Notes: generated from the letters alone by a model not told the origin. A DNA stretch of 64,000 nt from Bacteroides thetaiotaomicron VPI-5482 (GCF_000011065.1 NC_004663.1:5890001-5954000), one strand, 5' to 3'. Numbered from the stretch's first letter, positions 1 through 9,090 are shown. Translations and numbers: made by a program.

Positions 1-600
1 CCGGCGGATACCACCGAAGATGATGACAAGAGTCAGAGCGGTAAGCACTCCTCCCAACACCGTATGATTGAATCCGAACGCATGTTCGGCAGCAGCACAA
101 ATCGTATTGCTCTGTACCGAATTGAAAGCAAAACCGAAAGTAATGCTGATGAGCACAGCGAAAAGTATCCCCATCCACGGCTGTTTCAATCCCTTCTTCA
201 TATAATAAGCCGGGCCTCCGACAAAAGAGTCCTTCCCGCGTATCTTATATAACTGTGCCAGGGTAGATTCGATAAAAGCGCTCGAAGCTCCCAGCAGGGC
301 GATCACCCACATCCAGAAAACAGCTCCCGGTCCGCCGATGGCGATGGCGGTGGCCACCCCTGCCAAGTTGCCCGTACCCACACGGCTGGCAATCGTAATA
401 GCGAATGCCTGAAAAGATGAAACATGTTTCTCGCCCTGTTTTCCTTTTCCGGCGGACTCGCTGAGTAATATAATCATTTCGCGAAGCATACGGAACTGTA
501 CGAACCGCGTTCGGATGCTGAACCAGACGGCACAGCCCAGTAACATGATAATCAGGATGTATGTCCAGAGTATATCATTTATTTCATTGATAAAGTTCAT
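1..600 (-). CDS. AGCS-family sodium:amino-acid symporter, N-terminal part (cut by window edge)
   Basis: The first 200 residues read on the minus strand from an ATG at 600 and stay open to the window edge. The N-terminus has a hydrophobic helix (about residues 10-27). It is followed by the family hallmark around residues 62-90, including SSFQAFAITIASRVGTGN and GGPGAVFWMW, and then FVGGPAYYMKKGL. These are typical of sodium:alanine/glycine symporters, inner-membrane carriers that import small neutral amino acids with sodium. The C-terminal half lies outside the window, so substrate and intactness cannot be judged. The gene lies 34 bp downstream of the AlbA_2 gene on the same strand and may be co-transcribed with it. 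Confidence 0.93.
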   Translation of the reverse strand, partial: MNFINEINDILWTYILIIMLLGCAVWFSIRTRFVQFRMLREMIILLSESAGKGKQGEKHVSSFQAFAITIASRVGTGNLAGVATAIAIGGPGAVFWMWVIALLGASSAFIESTLAQLYKIRGKDSFVGGPAYYMKKGLKQPWMGILFAVLISITFGFAFNSVQSNTICAAAEHAFGFNHTVLGGVLTALTLVIIFGGIRR

Positions 601-634
601 AGTTAGGTTTTTGAAAAGAGTAAATCGTAATATA

Positions 635-1282
635 TCACTCGTTTTTCATTCGGAAATAAAATTTATGATTTTCGAATACGGGCTCTACTATATCATACCG
701 AACAAATTTGGCAAGCAGATGTTCGGCGGCACGTCGGGAAATACCGGTCTGCCGACAATACCGGTTGAGTGAAAGCAGCGTTCCCTGTTCCAGCAGGTCG
801 AGCAGGAGTTGTTCGCGTTCCGTATAGCGGATCAGTTCTCCCCGCGGGCTGCCACTTTGTTGCCATACACGCAGGTGGATAGGGGTAGCCAGTATATTCT
901 CATCCTTGATGCGGAGATAGGCGAGAGGCTTTCCGTTTTCGTCTTTCGCATAGACAGGCTTGTGCGGATTCTCTTCGATGGTGGCTACTAATACCTGTTT
1001 GCCTTCCACGATATATGTTTGTAAAGTATAATCTATCTCCGGGATGCAATAAAGTTGTGCGGCTGCTTCAATCATATATTTTTCCTCTTCAGATCGTACG
1101 CCGGCTATTCGTCCATTGTCTTTCACGCCGATCAATAGCCGTCCTCCGTCGGTATTGGCAAAAGCCGACAGCGTTTTGGCAATCTTGCGTGCGTCGGAAA
1201 TTTCGAATTTGAAGTCCTGTTGCTGATGCTCTCCTTCAGCTATCAAAGTATGTATGTGATCCGTATCAGTAAGCGTTTTCAT
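635..1282 (-). CDS. AlbA_2 (Schlafen-like) putative DNA-binding domain protein
   Basis: A 215-residue protein. Residues 14-130 match the AlbA_2 domain found in RecG-like and Schlafen-like proteins: GEHQQQDFKFEI, then SAFANTDGGRLLIGVKDNG, and later YLRIKDEN. The C-terminal 60 residues look like a winged helix (REQLLLDLLEQGTLLSLNRY). It lacks the HATPase-like middle domain of the longer protein at 57293-58714. The role is probably nucleic-acid binding or regulation; the target is unknown. The start is supported by a TAccTTTG box on the minus strand whose 3' end lies only 5 nt before the ATG, so the transcript would be almost leaderless. The AGCS symporter follows. Confidence 0.85.
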   Translation of the reverse strand: MKTLTDTDHIHTLIAEGEHQQQDFKFEISDARKIAKTLSAFANTDGGRLLIGVKDNGRIAGVRSEEEKYMIEAAAQLYCIPEIDYTLQTYIVEGKQVLVATIEENPHKPVYAKDENGKPLAYLRIKDENILATPIHLRVWQQSGSPRGELIRYTEREQLLLDLLEQGTLLSLNRYCRQTGISRRAAEHLLAKFVRYDIVEPVFENHKFYFRMKNE

Positions 1283-1287
1283 GGCTA

Positions 1288-1295
1288 CAAAGGTA
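1288..1295 (-). promoter_or_regulatory. Bacteroides -7 box (TAccTTTG) for the AlbA_2 gene
   Basis: An exact TAnnTTTG match on the minus strand. The ATG at 1282 falls where transcription should begin, implying a leaderless or near-leaderless mRNA. No clear -33 TTTG is visible. Confidence 0.6.
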
Positions 1296-1388
1296 GGGAA
1301 AAATGGTGAAAAGCCTTTTTTTTAGCTTATTTTCGCAGATAAATTCAAAAAAAATATTGTTTTTATGCGTTTATTTCGGGAAACAGTG

Positions 1389-1396
1389 TATTTTTG
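1389..1396 (+). promoter_or_regulatory. Bacteroides -7 box (TAttTTTG) for the H1-like gene
   Basis: An exact TAnnTTTG match, giving a leader of about 30 nt before the ATG at 1430. The -33 element is not clear. Confidence 0.6.
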
Positions 1397-1429
1397 CGAC
1401 ACATTATTAACGAAAAAAATAAAAGGATT

Positions 1430-1606
1430 ATGAAAGAATTGGTAGAAAAAGTAGCAGCTCTGTATGCTGACTTCTCAAAAGATGCTAACGCTCAGATTGA
1501 AAACGGTAACAAAGCAGCAGGAACTCGTGCTCGTAAGGCTTCTTTGGAAATCGAAAAAGCAATGAAAGAATTCCGCAAAGCATCTTTGGAAGCTTCTAAA
1601 AACTAA
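1430..1606 (+). CDS. Histone H1-like (Hc1-type) small basic protein
   Basis: A 58-residue lysine-rich protein starting MKELVEKVAALYADF, with an Ala/Lys/Arg stretch (AAGTRARKASLEIEKAMKEF) and the ending EASKN. This matches the short H1-like proteins common in Bacteroidetes, thought to bind and compact DNA. The ATG at 1430 is preferred over upstream in-frame codons because the promoter box at 1389-1396 places the transcript start just after them. The gene is monocistronic: its own promoter lies upstream and a strong hairpin terminator 32 bp downstream. Use of common codons and an isolated promoter suggest high expression, which is inferred. Confidence 0.88.
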   Translation: MKELVEKVAALYADFSKDANAQIENGNKAAGTRARKASLEIEKAMKEFRKASLEASKN

Positions 1607-1637
1607 GAAATAGAAGTCTACTAAGATATCAGGAAAA

Positions 1638-1680
1638 AAGAAGAGGATGTGTCGTGAGATGCATCCTCTTCTTCTATTTA
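1638..1680 (+). terminator. Intrinsic terminator after the H1-like gene
   Basis: Perfect 12-bp arms (AAGAAGAGGATG at 1638-1649 and its complement at 1662-1673) with a 12-nt loop, followed by a T-rich run. Confidence 0.85.
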
Positions 1681-2447
1681 TACCTCCTTCTCTTTTCTGA
1701 AACCCGAAATATCGGACGAATGTGCTATTTTTAAGATTACATTGAAAAACGGTCACTCTAAAAATAACGAACTAGAGAAAAATCTGCATAAATAAATGCA
1801 ATAATATACGAAAAAAAAACATTCTTTGCATGAAACTACATGAAATATACACCTTTTCAAAACAAAAAAGTATCTTTTGGTTTTAAACCAAGGGGGTGTT
1901 TCTTTAAAACCAACGCCTCCTTCCTCACCGACCAACCTGTTTTCCGTCGGTAAGGAAGACCTGAAAAAGCTGTTTTTGCTTAATTTTCTTCTAATTGATC
2001 CATAAATACCGGGAAAATAAAAGTGTCATTCGGAACTGTTTTTCTTCAGTAAGCGATCAGAATGATCAGTGAAAAAGAATTATACTTCTGATTTGACCGA
2101 TAAACTCTTTGAATAGTAAAAAAGAGGAATCCTGTATTTGTGAATGATGGCATTTTTATGCCTTTCTTTAAAGTGGGATACAATTATGCCCTTCTTTCAC
2201 TGTTTAAATATTCCTTTTTTAAGAAAGGTCCTTTTTTAGTGATCAATAGATGTCGCTATATGTGAAAAGTTATTCATGGTAATTTGAATAAATGAACTCA
2301 ATCTTTCCCTATTTGTTGTTTCGTTTTTCGGTGATACTGATTTTCGGAGTGTCTTATTCTGAAAATTGGTCGTGTATATGCGTATTAGGCAATTATAGTT
2401 GCTGAAATATGTGTATATTTATTGTGTAATATTTAATACTGAGTACA
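1681..2447. other. Gene-free AT-rich region with one hairpin
   Basis: No convincing coding frame is present. The one notable structure is an inverted repeat at 1920-1932 / 1946-1958 (13 bp, one mismatch, loop about 13 nt), whose arms are CTTCCTcACCGAC and its complement. It could be a terminator or an RNA element. No clear TAnnTTTG box was found for the recombinase that follows. Confidence 0.5.
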
Positions 2448-3386
2448 ATGTTAAAAGTAGTAGCATTTATGAAGCAAGTAGCCGAAGAGCTACGGATGGG
2501 GGGAAACTTTGGTACGGCGCACGTATATCGCAGCAGCACCAATGCCATCATTGCTTATTGTGGGGAAGGGGATTTTTCTTTTGACGAGGTCACCCCGGAG
2601 TGGTTGAAAGGTTTCGAGATACACCTTCGTGGGAAGGGATGTAGCTGGAACACCGTTTCCACTTATCTAAGAACATTTCGTGCGGTGTACAATCGTGCCG
2701 TCAACAGTAGGATGGTCGTTTATACGCCCCATCTGTTCCGCTCTGTTTATACGGGCACGCGTGCGGACCATAAGAGGGCATTGTGTGATGAAGATATGAA
2801 GAAGGTATTCACCAGACTGCCTTCATCTTCCGCCATACCTCTTGCCGTGAGGCGTGCGCAGGACATGTTCGTGCTGATGTTCTTGCTTCGTGGTCTGCCG
2901 TTTGTCGATCTCGCTTATCTGCGTAAAAGTGATTTGAGGGATAACGTGATCACTTACCGCAGGCGGAAGACAGGCCGGCCCTTGTCGGTGACGCTTACTC
3001 CGGAAGCGCTCGAACTATTAAAGAAGTATATGAACCGCGACAGCCATTCGCCCTATCTCTTCTCACTGCTGAAAAGCGGAGAGGGAACAAAGGAGGCTTA
3101 CCGGGAATATCAGTTGGCATTGCGCAGCTTCAACCAGCAGCTCACGCTCTTGGGGGAGGTATTGGGACTGAACGATAAACTGAGTTCATACACCGCCCGC
3201 CATACATGGGCTACAACAGCCTATTATTGCGAAATTCATCCGGGTATTATCTCCGAAGCTATGGGGCACTCGTCCATCAAGGTGACCGAGACTTATCTAA
3301 AACCTTTCCGTAATAAGAAAATTGATGAGGCTAATAATCAGATTATTGATTTTGTAAAACATTCAATAGCTGGAGTAGTATCTTGA
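2448..3386 (+). CDS. Tyrosine recombinase, likely DNA invertase for the adjacent segment
   Basis: A 312-residue site-specific tyrosine recombinase. The N-terminal SAM-like core-binding domain (about 1-110) contains the phrase GCSWNTVSTYLRTFRAVYNRA. The catalytic domain shows the first Arg in FLLRGLPFVDLAYLRKSD, the H-x-x-R box in TARHTWATTAYY, and GHSSIKVTETYLKPF with the nucleophilic Tyr. It is of the type that drives small DNA inversions in Bacteroides rather than a long transposon integrase. Its stop codon is 10 bp from the left inverted repeat of the segment at 3397-3698, so that segment is the obvious substrate. No other mobile-element genes adjoin it. Confidence 0.9.
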   Translation: MLKVVAFMKQVAEELRMGGNFGTAHVYRSSTNAIIAYCGEGDFSFDEVTPEWLKGFEIHLRGKGCSWNTVSTYLRTFRAVYNRAVNSRMVVYTPHLFRSVYTGTRADHKRALCDEDMKKVFTRLPSSSAIPLAVRRAQDMFVLMFLLRGLPFVDLAYLRKSDLRDNVITYRRRKTGRPLSVTLTPEALELLKKYMNRDSHSPYLFSLLKSGEGTKEAYREYQLALRSFNQQLTLLGEVLGLNDKLSSYTARHTWATTAYYCEIHPGIISEAMGHSSIKVTETYLKPFRNKKIDEANNQIIDFVKHSIAGVVS

Positions 3387-3396
3387 AAATGAATCT

Positions 3397-3415
3397 GTTA
3401 CTTTCTAGGTAACGG
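3397..3415 (+). repeat. Left inverted repeat of the invertible segment
   Basis: GTTACTTTCTAGGTAACGG, the exact reverse complement of 3680-3698. The repeat is itself a partial dyad (GTTAC-7-GTAAC), as expected for two recombinase-binding arms around a spacer. Confidence 0.85.
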
Positions 3416-3430
3416 AGCTAAATAGCGTTG

Positions 3431-3462
3431 CAAAGATGGATATATTTTGGAAAACATGCAAA
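3431..3462 (-). promoter_or_regulatory. Promoter inside the invertible segment, facing left
   Basis: On the minus strand, TTTG (3459-3462) is followed by 20 nt and then CAtcTTTG (3431-3438), one mismatch from the TAnnTTTG consensus and correctly spaced. It points out through the left inverted repeat. Confidence 0.6.
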
Positions 3463-3679
3463 CAAAAAAGATATTTTTTCTGATAAACTACTAAAAAAAG
3501 AGAAATAATACGATAAAACAACGGATTTCTTTCTATTAGGGACCTGTTAACCTCTGATCAAGATACAAAGAATTTCCTCCCCTCTGCCGCATGTCTGAAG
3601 CAGGGGTAAATATGTTTCACTGTAAAATAGTCTGGTTTTTCATATAGATAGCTCCACAGGAGTCAGGACAAAGGTTTAC

Positions 3680-3698
3680 CCGTTACCTAGAAAGTAAC
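3680..3698 (-). repeat. Right inverted repeat of the invertible segment
   Basis: Exact inverse copy of 3397-3415. Here the dyad is longer: CCCGTTAC, 7 nt, GTAACGGG. Confidence 0.85.
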
Positions 3699-3879
3699 GG
3701 GTAAAGGCTGTTTGGCCCGTATGCTTCATAGTGTATTATATAAGGGAAATAAAGGTTGAATGAATTAAGAAAAGGAGGTCGCACGAGAAATGAACGGAAC
3801 AACACATGGGATTTAAAATCAAAAGTGAGAAATTATATTTTTATTATTTTTTTAATTTATAAATTAAAAGTTTTTTATT

Positions 3880-6800
3880 ATGAACAAAAAGTTTTTAAAT
3901 GCTGTCCTGTTTGGAGCGCTGATAGCGTCCTCGGCAGGTACATTTACTTCTTGTAAAGACTACGATGACGACATCAAGAGTCTGCAGGAACAAATTGACA
4001 AAAGCGGAAGCACCGTTGGCGATCTTCAGACTCAGCTGACAACGCTGAAGAGTGCTGCAGAAGCTGCACAGGCTGCTGCTGATGCTGCAAAGACAGCTGC
4101 TGCAGAAGCTAAGACTGCCGCAGAAGCTGCAAAAACTGCCGGCGACCAGGCTGCTGCCGATGCTGCTACAGCGAAAGCGCTGGCAGAAGAAGCGAAAGCT
4201 GCCGCTGCGCAAGCAAAAGCAGATGCGATAGCGGAAGCCGCAACACAGGTTGAAGCATTGAGAAATTCAATGCAGGCTGCTATTGACAACAAACTGGATG
4301 TGACAGTACACGAAGCTGCTGTAAAAGCACTCGGTGCTCAGATTGAAGGTATCGAAACAGGTTTGAGCAATCTTGCCAACGGAGCAGTGAAAGAAAATAC
4401 CGAAGCGATCAAAAATGCTCAGGATGCTATCGAAACGTTGATTACAGCAGATAAAGACTTGCAGACTCAGCTCGCCGCTTTGAAACTTTATGCAGAAGGT
4501 GTAAAGGATATAGCTGACGCTAACAAGGAAGATATCGCGGCAGCGCAGGAAGCTATCGAAGCTGCACAGGATGAGATTAAGAAACTTTGGGATGAAATCA
4601 ACGGTGAAGGCGGTCTGAAAGCTTTGATCGGTGAGAATAAATCTGCCATTGAAGCGTTGAAGAACTCTACAGCTCAGGATATCGCTGACCTCGAAGATAA
4701 GATCAACGATGAGCTGGATGCTATCAAATCGGATATCTCAGGTATTCAGGGTGACATCAGAACCATCAACAGCCAGATTATTACTATCAACGCTGACTTG
4801 GTGAGCCTGCACACTTTGATGACTTGCCGTCTGACAAGCATCACGTTTGCTCCCGACTATATCGTAGACGGTGTGGAAGCGATCAAGTTCAACTCATTGA
4901 AATATGCTCCGATGGGAAGCGGTGAAAATGCTGCTATTCCTACGAATTATAGTATTTCTACAGCTGCTTTGGCAACTGCAAGCTACCACTTCAACCCGGC
5001 TAGCTTCAAGTTGGGCAATGCTGACTATAGCTACTTGGATCGTAGCGCTACAGTGATCAACACTCGTGCGGCTGCCAGCCAGTGGGTTCAGATCAGCGGT
5101 ACTCCGGTTGCTAACGCTGCAACAGGAACAGTGGACTTCAAACTGCTTCGTCTTAACGTTCATTCTACTCAGCCGGCAGAAGATAAAGTAAACATGGTTG
5201 CTTTGCAGGCTACTCTGAAGGGTGATGCTGTAGACAAAGACGAGACTAACGTAGTGGTTACTTCTCCGTATGTATCTATCTATGATGACGTACTGGCTGC
5301 ACCGGACGTTCGCATCTCTGATAAAGCTACTTTAGTTTCAGGTGCTGACGGTGCTCATTATGCAACTACTTTCACTGCTTGTAAGTCAGAAGCTGTTCGC
5401 TATACAACTCCTTACGATCAAGTATTCAACCTGAAAGACCTGGTGGCTACTTGCTTCGGTAACGGTAATCACAAAGAATTCCCGATCGAAGACTATAAGT
5501 TGTCATATAAGTTCTCTGTAGCTTCTTCTGATTACAACATCACTGAAGGTGAAACTTCAACCAACCAGCAGAAATGGGTGGTATGTAACGACGCTGCGGC
5601 AGGTTTGTACCAGGCAGAAGGCTTCAATAAAGAAGCGATCGGTCGTACTCCTATCCTGAAAGTGGAATTGGTAGACGAAGCAGGCAATGTAGTACGTCGC
5701 GGATTCGTGAAGATCGAATTTGGTGTGACGAAGCAAGATGACCTTGTAGTAGGTGACAAGGCTTATGACTTGGTAGCTAAATGTACTGAAACAGCTGCTG
5801 AATACACTATCACAGAGCAATTCATCCGTGAAAATGTTTACCGCGTTATTACTAACGGTAAGGAAACAAGCATGAGCCACGAAGAATTCTGGAACTTGTA
5901 TGATGCTTCCGGTGCTGTTGCTGTAGTGAAGAAGAACAACCTGTCACACACTATGACTCTGCCGAGAATCGTTGACGGTGATACTTCAGTAGGTACTGCT
6001 ACGAAGAAGATCGTATGGTCATTTAATCATGGTGAACTGGGTAAGATCGGTGCCGGTGGTTCTCAATTTGTTGCAACTGTAACAGTGAAGAACAAGCTGA
6101 CTTCTTCTGAATATCCTGCAAGCATCACATTCAAGTTCACAGTAAACGTGAAGTTGCCTGAACTTACTTTGGATGCTACTGAAAATGATATTTACTGGAC
6201 GAAAGATGGTGATGAGTACAAGTACTTCAATGTAAATGTGAGTGTACCTAACTCAGTTGCTTCTCCTGCAAGTGATTGTCAGTTCAGAAGAGCATTGACA
6301 GAAGCTTACTCTGCTTACACTGTGAAAGGACTTCCGGGTTGCGAATCTGCTCGTTACAAAGTAATCAAGACTTACTCTAACGGTAACTTGACTTCTCCTG
6401 TAATGTCTGGTGTTCAGATCGACGGTAACTATATCACTTTGGATAAGAGCAATGCTGCTGTGAAGGCTGCGTTGAACAGCGCAAACGGTCTGCAAGCTGT
6501 CGTTGCACACATCTACACGATGAGCAATGGCGACGAAGTGACTGTGAACGAATTTATGGTTGACTTTATCCGTCCTGTTAACTTGAACATGCCGAGCGGT
6601 ATTGCAGTAATAGACGCTAAGACTGGCGGTGATGTTGCTGACTTCCAATGGAATGGTCTGTTGACTGACTGGAGAAACGAAGCAATTGTGAAGGATAGCT
6701 GGTCATGGGTTGAAAATGTTCATTCTTACTGGAAGAGAGTTTGTACTCCTGAATTCGAATATGTTCAAGGTCACGAAGAAATGGTTACACCGGCTCAGTT

Positions 6801-7500
6801 GGATGTAGAATATGGTACGATTAAGTTTACTACCACTACTGTGACTACTATGTATACAGGTAAGGCTACTTATAGATACTATAACAGATTGGGTGGATCT
6901 ACTAAGAAGACTTACACAACTGAAGAGTTCTTGACTCAGGCAGAAGTTGACGCCTCTCTTGAAGCACAGAAATTAGCTGGATGGCCGTTGATATATCCAC
7001 ATGTTGAATTAGATGGCGATATTATATATACGGAAGTTTCTAAACCTGCAAGCACTACTATTGAGTACGACTATGTGAAGAGTATCAACTACGTACCGGC
7101 AGTTTACAAGTGGGTTGAAGGTAACTGGACAATGGTTCCTCACAAACACACTGAAAAGCCTGCATTCGAAGGAACATCTTACGGACAGATCTCAGGATGT
7201 TGGGAATGGACGAAGAAAGAGTGGGGCAGACCGGATTGGAATCCTGGACAATACTGGTTCTTCTATGGTCCGTTCGGCGATGTAACACTGGATTTGAACA
7301 AAGTAACTACAAGCTTGGAATACAACGGTAACAAGTTGCCTGACGGTGCTACTTTGGTTCAGGAAGGTAACACAGTGAAATATGTAAATGTTAGCTCACC
7401 AGTTGGATATACTTATCAGATATTCATTCCTGCTACAGTAAATTATGGCTGGGGAACTACTTCTTCTACATTGACTATTACAGTTAATCCGAAGAACTAA
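3880..7500 (+). CDS. Large S-layer-type surface protein (BT1927-like)
   Basis: A 1206-residue secreted protein. The signal sequence (MNKKFLNAVLFGALIASSAG) ends at a lipobox-like TFTSC, and the following KDYDDD resembles an acidic surface-export signal. Residues 30-330 are an Ala/Lys/Glu-rich coiled coil (repeats of AAAEAKTAAEAAKTA type). The rest is Thr/Val/Asn-rich beta structure, probably several Ig-like repeats, with an aromatic-rich stretch near residues 1060-1130. Size, coiled-coil start, control by an invertible segment and the OmpA-family partner downstream fit the phase-variable S-layer protein described in B. thetaiotaomicron. That identity is from memory of the locus, not a search. 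The codon bias toward common codons suggests high expression when on. Confidence 0.75.
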   Translation: MNKKFLNAVLFGALIASSAGTFTSCKDYDDDIKSLQEQIDKSGSTVGDLQTQLTTLKSAAEAAQAAADAAKTAAAEAKTAAEAAKTAGDQAAADAATAKALAEEAKAAAAQAKADAIAEAATQVEALRNSMQAAIDNKLDVTVHEAAVKALGAQIEGIETGLSNLANGAVKENTEAIKNAQDAIETLITADKDLQTQLAALKLYAEGVKDIADANKEDIAAAQEAIEAAQDEIKKLWDEINGEGGLKALIGENKSAIEALKNSTAQDIADLEDKINDELDAIKSDISGIQGDIRTINSQIITINADLVSLHTLMTCRLTSITFAPDYIVDGVEAIKFNSLKYAPMGSGENAAIPTNYSISTAALATASYHFNPASFKLGNADYSYLDRSATVINTRAAASQWVQISGTPVANAATGTVDFKLLRLNVHSTQPAEDKVNMVALQATLKGDAVDKDETNVVVTSPYVSIYDDVLAAPDVRISDKATLVSGADGAHYATTFTACKSEAVRYTTPYDQVFNLKDLVATCFGNGNHKEFPIEDYKLSYKFSVASSDYNITEGETSTNQQKWVVCNDAAAGLYQAEGFNKEAIGRTPILKVELVDEAGNVVRRGFVKIEFGVTKQDDLVVGDKAYDLVAKCTETAAEYTITEQFIRENVYRVITNGKETSMSHEEFWNLYDASGAVAVVKKNNLSHTMTLPRIVDGDTSVGTATKKIVWSFNHGELGKIGAGGSQFVATVTVKNKLTSSEYPASITFKFTVNVKLPELTLDATENDIYWTKDGDEYKYFNVNVSVPNSVASPASDCQFRRALTEAYSAYTVKGLPGCESARYKVIKTYSNGNLTSPVMSGVQIDGNYITLDKSNAAVKAALNSANGLQAVVAHIYTMSNGDEVTVNEFMVDFIRPVNLNMPSGIAVIDAKTGGDVADFQWNGLLTDWRNEAIVKDSWSWVENVHSYWKRVCTPEFEYVQGHEEMVTPAQLDVEYGTIKFTTTTVTTMYTGKATYRYYNRLGGSTKKTYTTEEFLTQAEVDASLEAQKLAGWPLIYPHVELDGDIIYTEVSKPASTTIEYDYVKSINYVPAVYKWVEGNWTMVPHKHTEKPAFEGTSYGQISGCWEWTKKEWGRPDWNPGQYWFFYGPFGDVTLDLNKVTTSLEYNGNKLPDGATLVQEGNTVKYVNVSSPVGYTYQIFIPATVNYGWGTTSSTLTITVNPKN

Positions 7501-7539
7501 GAATTGAAATGTCAATGAATTCTTAGACATTCAATAACA

Positions 7540-7574
7540 AAAAGGGTGCTCTAATCAGAAAAGAGCACCCTTTT
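7540..7574 (+). terminator. Terminator or attenuator between surface protein and OmpA gene
   Basis: Arms of about 13 bp (AAAAGGGTGCTCT and complement) close a short loop, followed by TTTT. It lies in the 133-bp gap, so the downstream gene would receive partial read-through or have its own promoter. Confidence 0.8.
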
Positions 7575-7633
7575 CACCATAACAAGTACATTCTGTGGAA
7601 TACTCTGTGATAAGACATTAAATATATAAAATT

Positions 7634-8725
7634 ATGAGAATAAGAAATTTACTAGTAGCCATACTTACTGTCAGCAGCACAGTAGCATTCGCTCAGGAAC
7701 AGCGACAAATCAAGGAAGAGGGCAAGACAGTGTTCAAACCTCATTGGTTTATGCAAGTTCAGGCTGGAGCTGCGCATACGGTAGGCGAAGCCGATTTTAC
7801 AGATCTGATCTCTCCGGCAGCAGCCGTTAATGTAGGGTATAAGTTTGCACCCGCATTTGGAGCCCGTTTAGGCGTAAGCGGTTGGCAGGCAAAGGCAGGA
7901 TGGGTCACTCCTTCTCAAACCTATCAATACAAATATCTGCAAGGCAATCTGGATATCATGGCAGATCTTAGTACTTTATTTTGTGGTTTTAATCCTAAAC
8001 GTGTATTCAACGCATATATTTTTGGCGGTGCAGGATTGAATCATGCTTTCGACAACGACGAAGCAAACGCACTGGACACAAGATCTCATGAATTAGAGTA
8101 TTTATGGCAGGACAAACAAAATCTTATAGCCGGACGTATGGGACTGGGATGTGATCTGCGCCTCAATGACCGGCTGGCTATCAATATTGAAGGAAACGCA
8201 AATGCACTGTCCGACAAATTCAACTCGAAAAAGGCAGGCAACTGCGACTGGCAATTTAACGTATTAGTGGGCCTGAACATCAAATTAGGAAAAAGCTATA
8301 AGAAAACAGCTCCGGTATATTATGAACCGGAACCGATAGTAGAACAACCAAAACCACAACCTGTCGTGAAACAGCCCGAACCGGAATCTGTGGCAGTGGT
8401 AGTGGAACCTATGAAACAGAATATATTCTTTGCTCTGAACTCCGCACTTCTCCAGAAAGACCAGCAATCGAAGATCGATGCAATGGTGGCATACATGGAA
8501 AAGTATCCGGCAAGCAAAGTTGCCATAACCGGATATGCCGACAAAGAAACCGGTAATCCGAGAATCAATATGACTTTATCCGAAAAACGTGCGAAGATTG
8601 TTGCCGATGCCTTGAAAGCCAAAGGAATAGCGGCGGACAGAATCGTTACGGATTTCAAAGGAGATACAGTACAGCCTTTCCGGGTGCCTGAAGAAAACCG
8701 GGTAAGCGTCTGTATTGCAGAATAA
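7634..8725 (+). CDS. OmpA-family outer-membrane protein with C-terminal peptidoglycan-binding domain
   Basis: 363 residues with a Sec signal (MRIRNLLVAILTVSSTVAFA, cleavage before QEQ). An outer-membrane beta-barrel of about 30-220 has alternating hydrophobic strands such as FAPAFGARLGVSGWQA. A proline-rich linker follows (PEPIVEQPKPQPVVKQPEPE, 235-255). The C-terminal OmpA-like domain (265-363) starts at NIFFALNSALL and contains ITGYADKETGNP and LSEKRAKIVADAL, which contact peptidoglycan. It probably anchors the cell envelope and, by position after the S-layer-type gene, may help assemble or tether that layer. It is the last gene before the RNA candidate. Confidence 0.88.
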   Translation: MRIRNLLVAILTVSSTVAFAQEQRQIKEEGKTVFKPHWFMQVQAGAAHTVGEADFTDLISPAAAVNVGYKFAPAFGARLGVSGWQAKAGWVTPSQTYQYKYLQGNLDIMADLSTLFCGFNPKRVFNAYIFGGAGLNHAFDNDEANALDTRSHELEYLWQDKQNLIAGRMGLGCDLRLNDRLAINIEGNANALSDKFNSKKAGNCDWQFNVLVGLNIKLGKSYKKTAPVYYEPEPIVEQPKPQPVVKQPEPESVAVVVEPMKQNIFFALNSALLQKDQQSKIDAMVAYMEKYPASKVAITGYADKETGNPRINMTLSEKRAKIVADALKAKGIAADRIVTDFKGDTVQPFRVPEENRVSVCIAE

Positions 8726-8783
8726 TATTTTCCCACTTCTCATGCGGGTATATACCCCATTCCTCTATTCTATTAATAAAAGT

Positions 8784-8944
8784 ATGAGGGACCTGTATGG
8801 GAGGTAAAAGAGGAAGCCCGTACTTGTGAAAGCCCGGACTTCTGCAATGAACCCTTTCTTCACTTGTTAGTGAAGATAACCCCACAAGGTGCAGATGGAA
8901 AGCAATGCTTGTGAAAGTCTTCTTTTCCGATCTCTGTTCCTTAC
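8784..8944 (+). ncRNA. Structured non-coding RNA candidate, rod-shaped, possibly 6S-like
   Basis: The 320 bp between two genes has no coding frame but folds well by eye. A perfect hairpin lies at 8858-8875 (CTTCACT, TGTT loop, AGTGAAG). Around it TCTGCA (8841-8846) pairs with TGCAGA (8890-8895). Outer segments near 8802-8815 (GGTAAAAGAGGAAG) and about 8919-8928 (CTTCTTTTCC) can pair, and the ends (GAGGGACCTG and CTCTGTTCC) can close the rod. A strong terminator follows directly. A long rod with internal bubbles recalls 6S RNA, but I cannot confirm a family and no consensus promoter was seen. The boundaries are approximate. Confidence 0.5.
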
Positions 8945-8987
8945 AGAGGATGCCCCTCACATTTTTCCCACGGGCATCCTCTTTTTT
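8945..8987 (+). terminator. Strong intrinsic terminator of the RNA candidate
   Basis: Perfect 11-bp arms (AGAGGATGCCC at 8945-8955, GGGCATCCTCT at 8972-8982) followed by TTTTT. Confidence 0.85.
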
Positions 8988-9090
8988 ATATATATAGACT
9001 GATTTTATTATAAAGTCTGATTGTTTTGTTTATAGAGAACAAAATATGAGTGATTTGGTTCGTTATCAACCGGCATTCCGATTAAAATCG

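Larger units (their letters stand above)
3397..3698. promoter_or_regulatory. Putative invertible promoter segment controlling the surface-protein gene
   Basis: About 302 bp bounded by 19-bp perfect inverted repeats, with a tyrosine recombinase immediately to the left and a long surface-protein gene to the right. A promoter near the left end reads leftward, away from the surface-protein gene, so the arrangement seen here looks OFF. Inversion would bring the promoter next to the right repeat, facing that gene with a leader of roughly 190 nt. A phase-variable S-layer controlled this way is known in B. thetaiotaomicron. The orientation call rests on reading one imperfect promoter. Confidence 0.8.

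Noticed and set aside
1475..1756. Minus-strand frame through the H1-like gene and terminator
   Set aside because: It crosses a strong hairpin terminator and opposes a well-supported small gene.
4032..4292. Long Ala-rich open frames on the minus strand opposite the surface-protein coiled coil
   Set aside because: They mirror the Ala/Glu/Lys codon repeats of the sense gene, have no promoter, and overlap a clearly real gene.
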